Positions 17,059-25,648 are shown, counted from the stretch's first letter. The stretch: DNA of 64,000 nt from Comamonadaceae bacterium UBA2121 (GCA_002331385.1 DCYB01000002.1:124001-188000); one strand, 5' to 3'. The notes: generated by a model from the sequence alone, not told the origin. A program made the numbers and translations.

Positions 17059-18486
17059 CTATTGTGGCATTGCGCGCAACGCAATACGCACGCGAAGCCC
17101 TTCAAGATCGGGGGCTTGCGACAACTCCACGGAGGCACCGTGCATGCGCGCAATCGTCTGCACGATGGCCAGACCCAGTCCGCTGCCTTTCGGTGCAGAC
17201 TGCCCTGTAGCGTGGTGCGCGCTGCGGTGAAAGCGCCGCATCACGTCCTCGCGATCCTCGGGCGCTATACCAGGGCCGCTGTCGTCCACCGTCAGCACGG
17301 CACAATCACCTTCGCGCTGTACGCGCACGTCCACCGTGCCGTGCTCCGGTGTGTATTTGAGGGCGTTGTCGATCAGGTTGCGCAGCAAGATGCGCAATGC
17401 ATCGGACTGGCCGAGCACCATCACTGCGTCGGCCTGCGGCAGTCCCAGATCGATGTCTCGCTGCGCCGCCGTGGCCGCCGCATCGGCAACGGCCTGGCGC
17501 GCCAGATCGTCCAGCGCCACGGGTTGATCGAGCGCCCCGGCATCGGCGCTTTCTTCTTGGCGCGCCAGCACCATGAGTTGCTCGACCACACGCGATGCAC
17601 GATCGATGCCAGCCAGCAATCTCGACGTCGCCAAGGTACGTGCAGCATCGTCCGGTGCACGTTGCAGCAACTGCGCCTGCAACTTCAGCGCGGCGAGTGG
17701 CGAGCGCAACTCATGCGCGGCATCGGCCACGAAATGCTGCTGAGCGTCGAAAGCGCGGCGCATGCGCGCTAGCAGCGCGTTGAATTCGCTCACCAGCGGC
17801 AGCACCTCCTCTGGCAGATCGCCCGTGCCCAAGGGCGACAAATCCTGCATGCGCCGCGCCGCCACTTCATGGCGCACGCGCTGCACCGGCGCCAGCGATC
17901 TGCGCACCACCCACCACACGGCCAGTGCGAGCAACGGAGCCATCAATGCGATCGGCAGCAGACTACGCCACGCCGATTCGCGCGCCAGCGCACGGCGCAC
18001 GCGCATGTCCTGCGCCACCTGGATCACCTGCGAACGGGTTTGCAGCGAAAAGACGCGGTACATGGTGCCGCGTGCGGGCACGTTGGCAAAGCCGAGCAAG
18101 GCATTCTGGGGGAGTGCAGCACCCAGTGCCGACTCAAAAATGCGCAAGCCCTCGTTGGTCCAGACTTGCACGATGAATTCCTTGTTCTCATCCTCCGGCG
18201 GCGTACCCCGCGCGCGCCCCTGAGCATCCACCGGCAGGCCCGCGCGCAGCGCGAACGCGGTCTGCTGCATCTGGTAGTCAAACAGCGTATCGGTTTGCGC
18301 CAGCGCGTTACGGTAGGCAAACGCCCCTTGCAGCAGGGCCGTCAATGCAATCGCGGCGCAGATGAACAAAAGCAGCCTCCCGCCAAGGGAACGCGGAAGG
18401 CCGCGATGCTTGCGGTGTCTGGGATGTGGCCCCGGCATATCCGCTTCCAGCGCGCTGCGGTCTGCTTGTGGCGGCATGGCGCTCAT
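17059..18486 (-). CDS. Two-component sensor histidine kinase (QseC/PmrB type)
   Basis: 475 residues. The N-terminal membrane segment at ~35-55 (LLLFICAAIALTALLQGAFA) and a second at ~150-170 flank a periplasmic sensor region. A HAMP-like linker follows, then the H-box AAHELRSPLAALKLQAQ with the phospho-accepting His at about 257, the N-box NLIDNALKYTP, and the G boxes DDSGPGI and GSGLGLAIV. The ATG at 18486 overlaps the response-regulator stop by 4 bp (ATGA), so the pair is translationally coupled. The input signal is unknown; the degP-like protease upstream suggests envelope stress or antimicrobial cations. Confidence 0.92.
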   Translation of the reverse strand: MSAMPPQADRSALEADMPGPHPRHRKHRGLPRSLGGRLLLFICAAIALTALLQGAFAYRNALAQTDTLFDYQMQQTAFALRAGLPVDAQGRARGTPPEDENKEFIVQVWTNEGLRIFESALGAALPQNALLGFANVPARGTMYRVFSLQTRSQVIQVAQDMRVRRALARESAWRSLLPIALMAPLLALAVWWVVRRSLAPVQRVRHEVAARRMQDLSPLGTGDLPEEVLPLVSEFNALLARMRRAFDAQQHFVADAAHELRSPLAALKLQAQLLQRAPDDAARTLATSRLLAGIDRASRVVEQLMVLARQEESADAGALDQPVALDDLARQAVADAAATAAQRDIDLGLPQADAVMVLGQSDALRILLRNLIDNALKYTPEHGTVDVRVQREGDCAVLTVDDSGPGIAPEDREDVMRRFHRSAHHATGQSAPKGSGLGLAIVQTIARMHGASVELSQAPDLEGLRVRIALRAMPQ

Positions 18487-19142
18487 TCCTTTGGCACCAT
18501 GTAGCCGACGCCACGCACGTTGATGATGATGCCGGCGCCCAGCTTTTTGCGCAGGCCGTGGATGTAGACCTCCACGGCGTTGCTGCTGACCTCGTCGCCC
18601 CAACCGTACATCTTGTCCTCCAGTTGCTGGCGCGACAGCACCGCGCCGGGGCGTGCGATCAATGGTTCCAGCACGGCCCATTCGCGCGCGGAGAGCACGA
18701 CGTTCTGTCCATTGACCGAGGCCTCGCGCGTCGCAGGAAACACCTTGACGCCCTGATGCTCGTACACCGGCTCGGCACGCCCTGCCGCGCGCCGCGTCAG
18801 GGCGCGAATGCGTGCCAGCAATTCGTCCATGTCGTAGGGTTTGAGCAGGTAATCATCGGCGCCCGCATCCAACCCTTCCACGCGCTGTGACACCGCATCG
18901 CGCGCCGTCGCGATCAGCACCGGCGTGCGATCGCGCCGCGTGCGCATGTCGCGCAGCACGCTCAGGCCATCGCGGCCCGGCAGGCCGAGGTCGAGCAACA
19001 CGAGGTCGTAGCTCTGCGTGCGCAGCGCGGTGTCGGCACTGCGTGCATCGCGTGCCCAGTCCACGGCGTAGCGTTCAGCGCGCAGGAGATCCTGCACGGC
19101 TTCGCCGATCATGGTGTCGTCTTCAACAAGGAGCAGGCGCAT
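18483..19142 (-). CDS. OmpR-family response regulator (QseB/PmrA type)
   Basis: 219 residues from the ATG at 19142. The receiver domain begins MRLLLVEDD, has the phospho-accepting Asp in LVLLDLGLPGRDG (about residue 51), Thr/Ala at IATARD and the conserved Lys in LLKPYDMDEL. The C-terminal winged helix has the OmpR DNA-recognition pattern SNAVEVYIHGLRKKL and ends with RGVGYMV. It is the partner of the kinase at 17059-18486, with which it overlaps. A long hairpin (19181-19216) separates it from the protease gene, so it may have its own promoter in the remaining short gap or be reached by read-through. Confidence 0.94.
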   Translation of the reverse strand: MRLLLVEDDTMIGEAVQDLLRAERYAVDWARDARSADTALRTQSYDLVLLDLGLPGRDGLSVLRDMRTRRDRTPVLIATARDAVSQRVEGLDAGADDYLLKPYDMDELLARIRALTRRAAGRAEPVYEHQGVKVFPATREASVNGQNVVLSAREWAVLEPLIARPGAVLSRQQLEDKMYGWGDEVSSNAVEVYIHGLRKKLGAGIIINVRGVGYMVPKE

Positions 19143-19180
19143 ACAAATCATCAACCCCAATTCACGGGGCCTCACGGTCA

Positions 19181-19216
19181 AACGCCCCGGCGTTGCGTGG
19201 GCAGCGCCGGGGCGTT
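19181..19216 (-). terminator. 12-bp-stem hairpin between degP and the response regulator
   Basis: AACGCCCCGGCG (19181-19192) pairs with CGCCGGGGCGTT (19205-19216) around a 12-nt loop. On the minus strand the stem is followed only by TTTGACC-like sequence, so it is probably an attenuator or transcript-stabilising hairpin after the protease gene rather than a strong terminator. Confidence 0.55.
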
Positions 19217-19297
19217 CGCATCAACACAATGTCTGCCAGCATACCGCGTGGCCGTGCCGCGCGTTGCAGGAGAGTATCGCTTTCCCGCTGCGCAGTT

Positions 19298-20836
19298 TCA
19301 GCCCAGTGGTACCGGCACGAAGATGCGCGAGCCATCACGCTGCACCAACAACGCCACCGATTTTCCCGCCTTGGCGATGGCGCTGCGCACCTGCTCCACG
19401 TCCTTGGCGGGGGTGCCGTTAATGGACAGCAGCACGTCGCCAGCGGCCAGGCCGGCTTTGGCAGCGGGGCCTTGTGCGCTCTCGATCAGCAAGCCGCCGT
19501 CCACGCCGATCTGCTTGCGCTCGTCGGGCTGGAGCGGGCGCAGCGATACGCCGAGCTTGCCGCGCGCGACCTTGTTGTCTTTGCTGGCGACTTGGGTGCC
19601 CTTGTCGCTGGCGTTGGCGAGCGCTGCCACCAGTTCCTGCGGCTTGCCCTGACGCCACACCTCCATGGTGAGCCGGGAGCCGGGCGCTGCCATGCTCACA
19701 TAGGCGGGCAGATCAGCCGAGCCCACGATCTTCTGGCCGTTGACGCTGCGGATCACGTCGCCCGGTTGCAGTCCGGCCTTGTCGGCGGGGCCGCCCTTTT
19801 CCACGTTCGCCACCAGGGCACCTTCGGGCCGGTCAAGGCCAAAGGAATCGGCCAGCGTCTGGTTCACTTCCTGCACGGTCACGCCCAGGCGCGCATGTTC
19901 GGCCTTGCCGGTGGCGATGATCTGGTCTTTGATGTGCGAAGCCACTTCGATCGGAATCGCGAACGACAGTCCCTGATAGCCACCGGAGCGGCTGTAGATC
20001 TGCGCGTTGATGCCGACGACTTCACCGCGTGCATTGAACAGCGGGCCGCCGGAATTGCCGGGATTCACCGCTACATCGGTCTGGATGAACGGCACCGAAC
20101 TGTCATCGGGCAGCGCGCGCCCCTTGGCGCTGACCACGCCCGCCGTCACGCTGTTTTCAAATCCGAATGGCGAGCCAATGGCCAGCACCCAGTCGCCCAC
20201 GCTGAGCGCCTTGGTGTCGCCGATTTTCACGGTCGGCAGGTTGGTGGCATCGATTTTCAGCACGGCGACGTCCGTCTTGGCGTCAGCGCCCAGCACCTTG
20301 GCGCGGAATTCGCGGCGGTCCGTGAGCTTGACCGTGACGGTGTCTGCGTCTTTCACCACGTGCGCGTTGGTCAGCACTATGCCATCCGGACTCACGATGA
20401 AGCCGGAGCCTTCGCCGCGCACCGGCACGTCACGCGGCACGCCGCGCTGCTGCATGCCGGGGCCGGGAATGCCGAACTGGCGGAAGAATTGATAGAAGGG
20501 ATCGTTGGGATCGATGCCCTGCTGCGCCGCAGCCGGTGTATCGTCATCGTCGTCGGCGGACGCATTGCGGTTGGCATGGCGCGTTCCGCTCACGCTGATG
20601 TTGACGACGGCGGGGCCGCTTTGTGCCGTGATCTGGGCGAAGCTGGGCAGCGCGGAGGTTCCCGGCACTGCGCTGGAAGGCGTCGCCGTGCCTGCCACTG
20701 CCGTGGCGCTGGCAGGGCCTTGTTCGGCGCGGGCGATGTGGCCCGTGACCAGCCCCGCGCCTGCGCCGCCAATGACGCCTGCGGTCACCAACGCCACCAA
20801 CAGGCCGCGCGGTGTGGATGCAAAAGTCGTGTTCAT
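19298..20836 (-). CDS. degP: Periplasmic serine protease, DegP/HtrA (Do) family
   Basis: 512 residues. A signal peptide or anchor lies at ~8-30 (GLLVALVTAGVIGGAGAGLV). The trypsin-like domain has all three catalytic residues: His in TNAHVV, Asp in KTDVAVLKI and Ser in NPGNSGGPLF. Two PDZ domains follow, including RLGVTVQEVNQ and KLGVSLRPL. An acidic patch (ADDDDD) and a glycine-poor loop precede the protease core, as in other betaproteobacterial Do proteases. DegP proteins degrade or chaperone misfolded envelope proteins. The ATG at 20836 follows an AAAGG site. It lies upstream of the two-component pair on the same strand, an arrangement common in Burkholderiales. Confidence 0.94.
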   Translation of the reverse strand: MNTTFASTPRGLLVALVTAGVIGGAGAGLVTGHIARAEQGPASATAVAGTATPSSAVPGTSALPSFAQITAQSGPAVVNISVSGTRHANRNASADDDDDTPAAAQQGIDPNDPFYQFFRQFGIPGPGMQQRGVPRDVPVRGEGSGFIVSPDGIVLTNAHVVKDADTVTVKLTDRREFRAKVLGADAKTDVAVLKIDATNLPTVKIGDTKALSVGDWVLAIGSPFGFENSVTAGVVSAKGRALPDDSSVPFIQTDVAVNPGNSGGPLFNARGEVVGINAQIYSRSGGYQGLSFAIPIEVASHIKDQIIATGKAEHARLGVTVQEVNQTLADSFGLDRPEGALVANVEKGGPADKAGLQPGDVIRSVNGQKIVGSADLPAYVSMAAPGSRLTMEVWRQGKPQELVAALANASDKGTQVASKDNKVARGKLGVSLRPLQPDERKQIGVDGGLLIESAQGPAAKAGLAAGDVLLSINGTPAKDVEQVRSAIAKAGKSVALLVQRDGSRIFVPVPLG

Positions 20837-20969
20837 GGTGTTTTTACCTTTCGTCTGAGTCGAACAGAACAACCTCTACTGGAGTTCGTTGACCCGACTA
20901 TGCGGTTGCACACTTAGAACAAACTTAGGGCGCCTCCCGTTGCACGCATGCGCCGATCGGATGGCTCGC

Positions 20970-21374
20970 TTAGAACGCGGCTTCCAGTGTCGGCATGGCC
21001 AGACGCGCCTTGGTCAGCGCCATGCCCAGATTGGCGGTGCGGCGGCAGACAAAGACAGCGACGTATTCCGGATTGAGCTTGCCGCGGATGAATACGTGAA
21101 TCAGGTTATCGCTGTTGACGATGATTTCCTGAAAGTAGTGAAAGCCGTCATCCTCCAGTCCCCGCGCCTTTTTGAACAGGCGTTCAATCATGCTCACATT
21201 CGGGCCGTTGAACATGTCGGCAGTGGCGGCTGCCAGCAAATCCACCACCTGTCGTGGATGCGAGTCCACCGTGCGCAGCGAGAGCAGCATGCCCGAAGCC
21301 ACGTCCACATAACCTGCAGCCACGCACTCGGGCACCGTGGCCGCAGCCTTGTTCAAAGCGTCATCAAAACTCAT
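20970..21374 (-). CDS. Small protein with probable roadblock/LC7 fold
   Basis: 134 residues, soluble, no signal peptide. The sequence starts with a helix (MSFDDALNKAAATVPECVAA), continues with beta strands separated by GYVDVASGMLLSL and ends with strands EYVAVFVCRR and a helix; this layout resembles roadblock/LC7 (MglB-like) domains, but the match is by eye only. Such proteins act as small-GTPase regulators or scaffolds. The gene starts 32 bp after the stop of the ABC-ATPase/phosphatase fusion and is surely co-transcribed with it, suggesting they work together. It could instead be a member of an unnamed family. Confidence 0.6.
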   Translation of the reverse strand: MSFDDALNKAAATVPECVAAGYVDVASGMLLSLRTVDSHPRQVVDLLAAATADMFNGPNVSMIERLFKKARGLEDDGFHYFQEIIVNSDNLIHVFIRGKLNPEYVAVFVCRRTANLGMALTKARLAMPTLEAAF

Positions 21375-21406
21375 ACCTTCAACTCCAAAATCAACTTCAT
21401 CGGGGG

Positions 21407-22744
21407 TCAGACGATCTTTTGCAGAATCATCTCTTCATACGATTGCAGAAACACTTCCTGATCCGCGCTCTGCACATAACGCGGGTCAATGCGGCGCACA
21501 CGGCGCAGCGCCTCCTGTGCCGTCAGCCCTTCACGCACAAGCCAGGCGGCAATGACCGTGCCAGTGCGGCCCAGTCCGCCAAGGCAGTGCACTGCCAGCA
21601 CTTCGCCCTGCGCCAGCAGCAGCTCCATGCGTTTGAGCAGCATCTGGATTTGGCCCATGCTTGGCGCCTCGCGGTCGTAGACCGGCAGGTGCAAGTTTTT
21701 CAGGCCATTGCGTTGCAGCGCCGCCTGATCGATATCGCGCTCGGTGAGCGTGATGAGCATGGTGATGCCCACGCGCTTGAGCAGCGTGAGATCGTGATCG
21801 ATGTCCGTCACCGCGCCTGGCATGGCCGCGCCTGCCAGCTTGCCCGGAACGATCCACAGGAATCCGGTCGGGCCTTTTGACGAGGAGCCCGCCGCTGCCT
21901 GCTGCGTGAGCACGTCGCCCAGCGCGGACAGCGCGTGCGCGGGCAGTGGCGGCGGCGCCTGGACTCCGTCCGCCAGCGTGTGGGCCTGCGCTTGGGGCGA
22001 AGCGACACTGCAACTGCCGGAGCGGATGAATTGCATACCCGCCTCGCTGATGGGCGCGTTGAAAAAATCGTCCGCGTCGCGGTGTTCCTGGATGCGGCCA
22101 CCGGCCAACAGCAGCACGCGCCCGGCCAGTTGGCGGGCTTGCTTCTGGTGGTGCAGCACAACCAGAACCGTCATCTTTGTCGACAGATGGCGCAGCAGTT
22201 CAATCAGCAGATAGGCGTCGTAGTCGGACAGATCGGTCGTGGGCTCGTCCACCATCAGCAGGCCGGGTTCGGCGGCTGCTTCGTTCAGGATGGCCACGGC
22301 GCGCATCTGCACGTCGGGCAGGTCCATGACATGCTGGTCGAACTGCGCCTCCAGATCGGGAAAGCCCCGCTCGCGCACGCTATTCACGCACCATTGGCGC
22401 AACTCCATCGGCGTGAGGTGGAGCCGCTCGCGCGCGGGCGCAGCGAGCACGTCCAGCACCGTTCCGTTCAATGTGCGCGCCTGCTGCTGCACCAGTCGCG
22501 GTCGCTTTGCTTCGGCCAGCGGCTGGCCGAGATAGCGCACATCGCCCCAGGTGCGATAGCGCGGGTGCGCATCATAGGTGCCCGCGAGCGCGTGCAGCAG
22601 CGTGGATTTGCCCGAGCCGGAAGGCCCCATCAGCACCGTCAGCGTGCGCGGAGCCAGCGCGAATTCGATATCTGCGAGAACGACCTTCGTGCCAAAGGCA
22701 GCACCGAACCCGTTGACCGTCAGGCAGTCTTCTTTGCTTTCCAT
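21407..22744 (-). CDS. Fusion of an ABC-type ATPase with a dual-specificity-type phosphatase
   Basis: 445 residues from the ATG at 22744 (GGAG upstream). Residues 1-~230 are an ABC ATPase: Walker A GPSGSGKST at 40-48, Gln-rich Q-loop region at 85-88, Walker B LLMVDEP at 162-168, and an H-loop His at 198/199. The LSGGQ signature is replaced by DLPDVQM (141-147). Residues ~290-445 are a cysteine phosphatase of the dual-specificity/CDKN3-like type: FLWIVPGKLAG, the general acid in PVYDREAPS (Asp 357), and the P-loop HCLGGLGRTG (386-395) with Cys 387 and Arg 393. A Pro/Ala/Gln-rich linker joins them. No permease gene is nearby. Signalling or peptide processing are possible roles. Confidence 0.8.
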   Translation of the reverse strand: MESKEDCLTVNGFGAAFGTKVVLADIEFALAPRTLTVLMGPSGSGKSTLLHALAGTYDAHPRYRTWGDVRYLGQPLAEAKRPRLVQQQARTLNGTVLDVLAAPARERLHLTPMELRQWCVNSVRERGFPDLEAQFDQHVMDLPDVQMRAVAILNEAAAEPGLLMVDEPTTDLSDYDAYLLIELLRHLSTKMTVLVVLHHQKQARQLAGRVLLLAGGRIQEHRDADDFFNAPISEAGMQFIRSGSCSVASPQAQAHTLADGVQAPPPLPAHALSALGDVLTQQAAAGSSSKGPTGFLWIVPGKLAGAAMPGAVTDIDHDLTLLKRVGITMLITLTERDIDQAALQRNGLKNLHLPVYDREAPSMGQIQMLLKRMELLLAQGEVLAVHCLGGLGRTGTVIAAWLVREGLTAQEALRRVRRIDPRYVQSADQEVFLQSYEEMILQKIV

Positions 22745-23063
22745 GCTCACTCCAGATGTGTGTACAGCCGCTTGGGGCGCCCTGCGCACCCATCTGCGCC
22801 ATGCACCGGCGTGAGAGGTCTGCAGAAAGTTGTGTGAAATTACCAGCGTTTGACGTACGTTAAATAACGTAACTACATTTATTTAATTGTATTAATCAAA
22901 AACAAGACGTGTTTTTCACCGAAGTTTCACCAGACTGAAATAAAGGGTTTTCACTTACACGTAAGCACACTGGCGTGGAAAAGCGGCCGAAGGTCCTCCA
23001 GGAACCTCGGCTTCCATGTTTTTTCAACGGAAAGGCGGTGAATCCGCCTCGTTCAGATCGGGC
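22745..23063. other. AT-rich promoter region of the ATPase-phosphatase fusion
   Basis: About 320 bp without a gene between the fusion gene start and the arsC-like stop. The part at 22855-22925 is strikingly AT-rich for this window and contains the inverted repeat at 22856-22871. The fusion gene's promoter should be here. Confidence 0.6.
22856..22871. promoter_or_regulatory. Inverted repeat TACGTTA-AA-TAACGTA, candidate operator
   Basis: Perfect 7-bp arms around a 2-nt centre, 112 bp upstream of the fusion gene's ATG, in the most AT-rich part of this region. The shape and position fit an operator for a dimeric regulator. No regulator gene is adjacent. Confidence 0.5.
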
Positions 23064-23432
23064 TCAGGACTGGATCAACGCCAGCACCAGCTCCGGTGGG
23101 CGGCACAGGAGGGCGCCCTTGGGGGTGACCACGATCGGGCGATTGAGCAGCACCGGGTGCGCTGCGATGGCGTCGATGCATTGCGCATCGCTCACGCCCT
23201 CTGCGCCGAGGCCAAGCTCTTGATACACCGCTTCTTTCGCGCGCATCACGTCGCGCACCGGGACACCCAGTTGGCCGATCAGCGCGGTGAGTTGCTCCGC
23301 ATTCAGCGGCTCGGCGATGTAGTCCACGATCTGCGGCTCGATGCCATGCTCGCGCAGCAGCGCCAACGCGCCGCGCGAGTTGCTGCAGCGGGCGTTGTGG
23401 TAGATGGTGACGGGGGTGGTCGATGTGCTCAT
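23064..23432 (-). CDS. arsC: Arsenate reductase (glutaredoxin-type), ArsC
   Basis: 122 residues from the ATG at 23432; an ATG two codons upstream is also possible. ArsC-family features are the N-terminal catalytic Cys in YHNARCSNSRGAL and the C-terminal NRPIVVTPKGALLCRPPE. The family uses glutaredoxin and glutathione to reduce arsenate to arsenite, though many chromosomal homologues outside ars operons have unclear substrates. No arsR, arsB or acr3 gene is adjacent, so arsenic resistance is not shown by context. It is followed on the minus strand by the intergenic AT-rich region. Confidence 0.85.
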   Translation of the reverse strand: MSTSTTPVTIYHNARCSNSRGALALLREHGIEPQIVDYIAEPLNAEQLTALIGQLGVPVRDVMRAKEAVYQELGLGAEGVSDAQCIDAIAAHPVLLNRPIVVTPKGALLCRPPELVLALIQS

Positions 23433-23454
23433 GCGCACCAGTCTAGTACGACCT

Positions 23455-23474
23455 GCATGGTGTGCGCACCATGC
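23455..23474. terminator. Hairpin between plsC-like gene and arsC
   Basis: GCATGGTG-TGCG-CACCATGC, an 8-bp perfect stem with a 4-nt loop, 6 nt after the acyltransferase stop and 22 nt before the arsC start. No T run follows on either strand, so it may act as a weak terminator or pause. Confidence 0.45.
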
Positions 23475-23480
23475 GTGCTT

Positions 23481-24221
23481 TTACGCTGCGCGCAACGTGT
23501 CCACGCGCGCGTGCAGTTGCTCGCTCCACGCGCGGCGGTCCTGCCCGTTGGCACGCTCGGGTTCGCCAAAATGCACCACGGCCACAAGTGGCGGTGCCAC
23601 CAGCGTGCGCCACATCGAGCCCAGCAGGGTCTCGTCGTCGATGTAGCTCGGGGCATGGCTGACGGCGCCCGTCTTGCGATCCACAAAGCGCACGCCCACG
23701 GGCTGCACCGGCGCATCCGCGGTGATCGCGGCCTGCAGCAGGTTGGCGTGAAACGGCAGCAGCACCCGGCCATCTCCGGTCGTGCCTTCGGGGAACACGC
23801 CCAGCACCTCGCGCGCCATCAGGGCGTCATGCATGTGCTGCACCATGCGCAGGGCATCGCGGCGCGAGGTGCGCTCGATGTAGAGCGTGCCAGCCGCCGT
23901 TGCCAGCGTGCCGACGATGGGCCAGTCTTTCACATCCGATTTGGAGATGAAGCGGCAGTAGCGCGCCGCGTGCATCACCGGAATATCGAGCCATGAGAGA
24001 TGGTTGGCGATGATCAGCGCGGGGCCATTCGCCACCGGCGTGCCGCGCACCTCGAGCGTGACGCCAGCGCAGGCGAGCAACTGCAGCGCCCATGCCTGCA
24101 CGCGCGCCTGTTGCTGCTCTGGCGAGAGTGACGGAAAGCGCACAAGCACCACCAGCAGCCCATGCAAGGCATGGACCAGCAAACGCAGAACGCGCCAGAG
24201 CGCCAACACCGTGCGAAGCAT
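23481..24221 (-). CDS. plsC: 1-acyl-sn-glycerol-3-phosphate acyltransferase (PlsC-like)
   Basis: 246 residues when started at the ATG at 24221 (MLRTVLALWRVLRLL); an extension to 24290 would overlap the pyrC' gene. A membrane segment lies at the N-terminus. The acyltransferase motif I is NHLSWLDIP (H-x4-D) and motif III is VFPEGTTGDG. A KSDVKDWPIVG motif lies between them. PlsC enzymes acylate lysophosphatidate at the inner membrane; some close relatives acylate other lysolipids or ornithine lipids. It follows pyrC' on the same strand by 37 bp and closes the pyr operon. Confidence 0.87.
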   Translation of the reverse strand: MLRTVLALWRVLRLLVHALHGLLVVLVRFPSLSPEQQQARVQAWALQLLACAGVTLEVRGTPVANGPALIIANHLSWLDIPVMHAARYCRFISKSDVKDWPIVGTLATAAGTLYIERTSRRDALRMVQHMHDALMAREVLGVFPEGTTGDGRVLLPFHANLLQAAITADAPVQPVGVRFVDRKTGAVSHAPSYIDDETLLGSMWRTLVAPPLVAVVHFGEPERANGQDRRAWSEQLHARVDTLRAA

Positions 24222-24258
24222 GAATCGTGAGTCGCTCGCGCCCTTTACCGTGCGGTCG

Positions 24259-25554
24259 TCAGGTGCGCTCGAATGCCAACTGGCCGCCAACCAGCGTGTA
24301 CTTCACACGGGTGGGCAGTTCATAGCCGGAGAACGGCGTGTGCTTGCCCTGGCTACGCAATGCCTCGGGCGTCACCACCCATTCGGCCTTGGGATCCAGC
24401 ACGCACAAGTCTGCCACGCCCCCTTCGACGATGCGGCCCACGCTGGCCTGCAACGTGCCCAGCGAGGCACCGAGCACGCGCGCCGGCTCGTTCGTGACCA
24501 CAGCCAGCGCCCGTTGCAGCGGCGTGCCGCTGTCCTGCGACCACTTGATCGCCACGGACAGCAGCAATTCCATGCCGGTGGCACCGGGTTCGGCTTCGGC
24601 AAACGGCAGCACCTTGGCGTCTTCGTCCACAGGGGTGTGGTCGGAAACCAGCGCATCGATGGTGCCATCGGCCAGCGCCGCACTCAGCGCATCGCGGTCG
24701 CGTTGCTGGCGCAGCGGCGGCATCAGGCGCGCACGGCTGTCGAAGTAGCCAATGTCGGCATCGGTGAATGTGAGCGAATTGATGCTCACGTCGCAGGTCA
24801 CGTTCAGGCCGTCGGCCTTGGCCTGACGCACCAATTCCACGCCCGCCGCACTGGAGATGCGGCACAGGTGCACGCGCGCTCCGCTCGACTTGAGCAGCTC
24901 GAAAATCGTGTGCAACGCAATCGTCTCCGCCGCCACCGGGATGCCGGCCAGACCAAGGCGCGTTGCCAGCGGGCCGCTGGCCGCCACGCCGCCCCCCAGA
25001 TACAGCTCTTGCGGACGCAGCCACACGGTGTGGCCGTAGGTGGCCGCATATTGCAGTGCGCGCTGCAGCACCATGGTGCTTTTGAGCGGCACTTCCGCCT
25101 GACTGAAACCCACGCAGCCGGACTCGGTCAGCTCGGCCATTTCCGTCAGCACTTCGCCCGCCAGACCGCGCGTGAGCGCGCCCAACGGGAAAAGGCGGGA
25201 CTGATGCAGCTTCTCCGCGCGGAACTTGAGCATTTCGACCAGACCTGGCTCATCGAGCACGGGATCGGTGTCGGGTGGGCAGACCAGGCTCGTTACGCCG
25301 CCCGCGACCGCCGCGCCCATTTCGGATTCGAGCATGCCTTCGTGCTCGTGTCCAGGTTCGCGCAGGCGCGCCGCCAGATCGACCAGACCCGGCAGCACGT
25401 AGCAGCCCGTGGCATCGACCACGCGATTGGGCGTGAAGTCCTTGGCCTCGCGATCGATCGCGATGACGCGGCCCGCTGCGAGGGCCAGATTGCATACCCG
25501 ATCAAGACCTGTTGCCGGATCGATGACGCGGCCGTTCTGAATGAGTACTTTCAT
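24259..25554 (-). CDS. pyrC': Dihydroorotase-like protein PyrC', probably catalytically inactive
   Basis: 431 residues of the class I dihydroorotase/amidohydrolase family, in operon with pyrB. Active enzymes have a DxHxH metal motif; here the equivalent stretch is GLVDLAARLREPGHE, in which both His are replaced by Ala. The later ALVSDHTPVDED motif, with the catalytic Asp, is kept. This pattern matches the inactive PyrC'/PyrX proteins of Pseudomonas, which form a dodecameric complex with aspartate carbamoyltransferase and are needed for its stability. A separate active dihydroorotase must therefore exist elsewhere in the genome. It begins 94 bp after pyrB. Confidence 0.9.
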   Translation of the reverse strand: MKVLIQNGRVIDPATGLDRVCNLALAAGRVIAIDREAKDFTPNRVVDATGCYVLPGLVDLAARLREPGHEHEGMLESEMGAAVAGGVTSLVCPPDTDPVLDEPGLVEMLKFRAEKLHQSRLFPLGALTRGLAGEVLTEMAELTESGCVGFSQAEVPLKSTMVLQRALQYAATYGHTVWLRPQELYLGGGVAASGPLATRLGLAGIPVAAETIALHTIFELLKSSGARVHLCRISSAAGVELVRQAKADGLNVTCDVSINSLTFTDADIGYFDSRARLMPPLRQQRDRDALSAALADGTIDALVSDHTPVDEDAKVLPFAEAEPGATGMELLLSVAIKWSQDSGTPLQRALAVVTNEPARVLGASLGTLQASVGRIVEGGVADLCVLDPKAEWVVTPEALRSQGKHTPFSGYELPTRVKYTLVGGQLAFERT

Positions 25555-25648
25555 GATTCAGTGCCAACTTGTGCCTGCATGCGCGCAGCTGAATCGGAGC
25601 GCGCACCACAGACGATATGAACAAAAACGTGTTTCAGCGCCACCCGCT

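Noticed and set aside
23064..23432. Arsenic-resistance operon
   Set aside because: Only arsC-like is present; no arsR, arsB or acr3 gene is adjacent, so a resistance operon is not supported.
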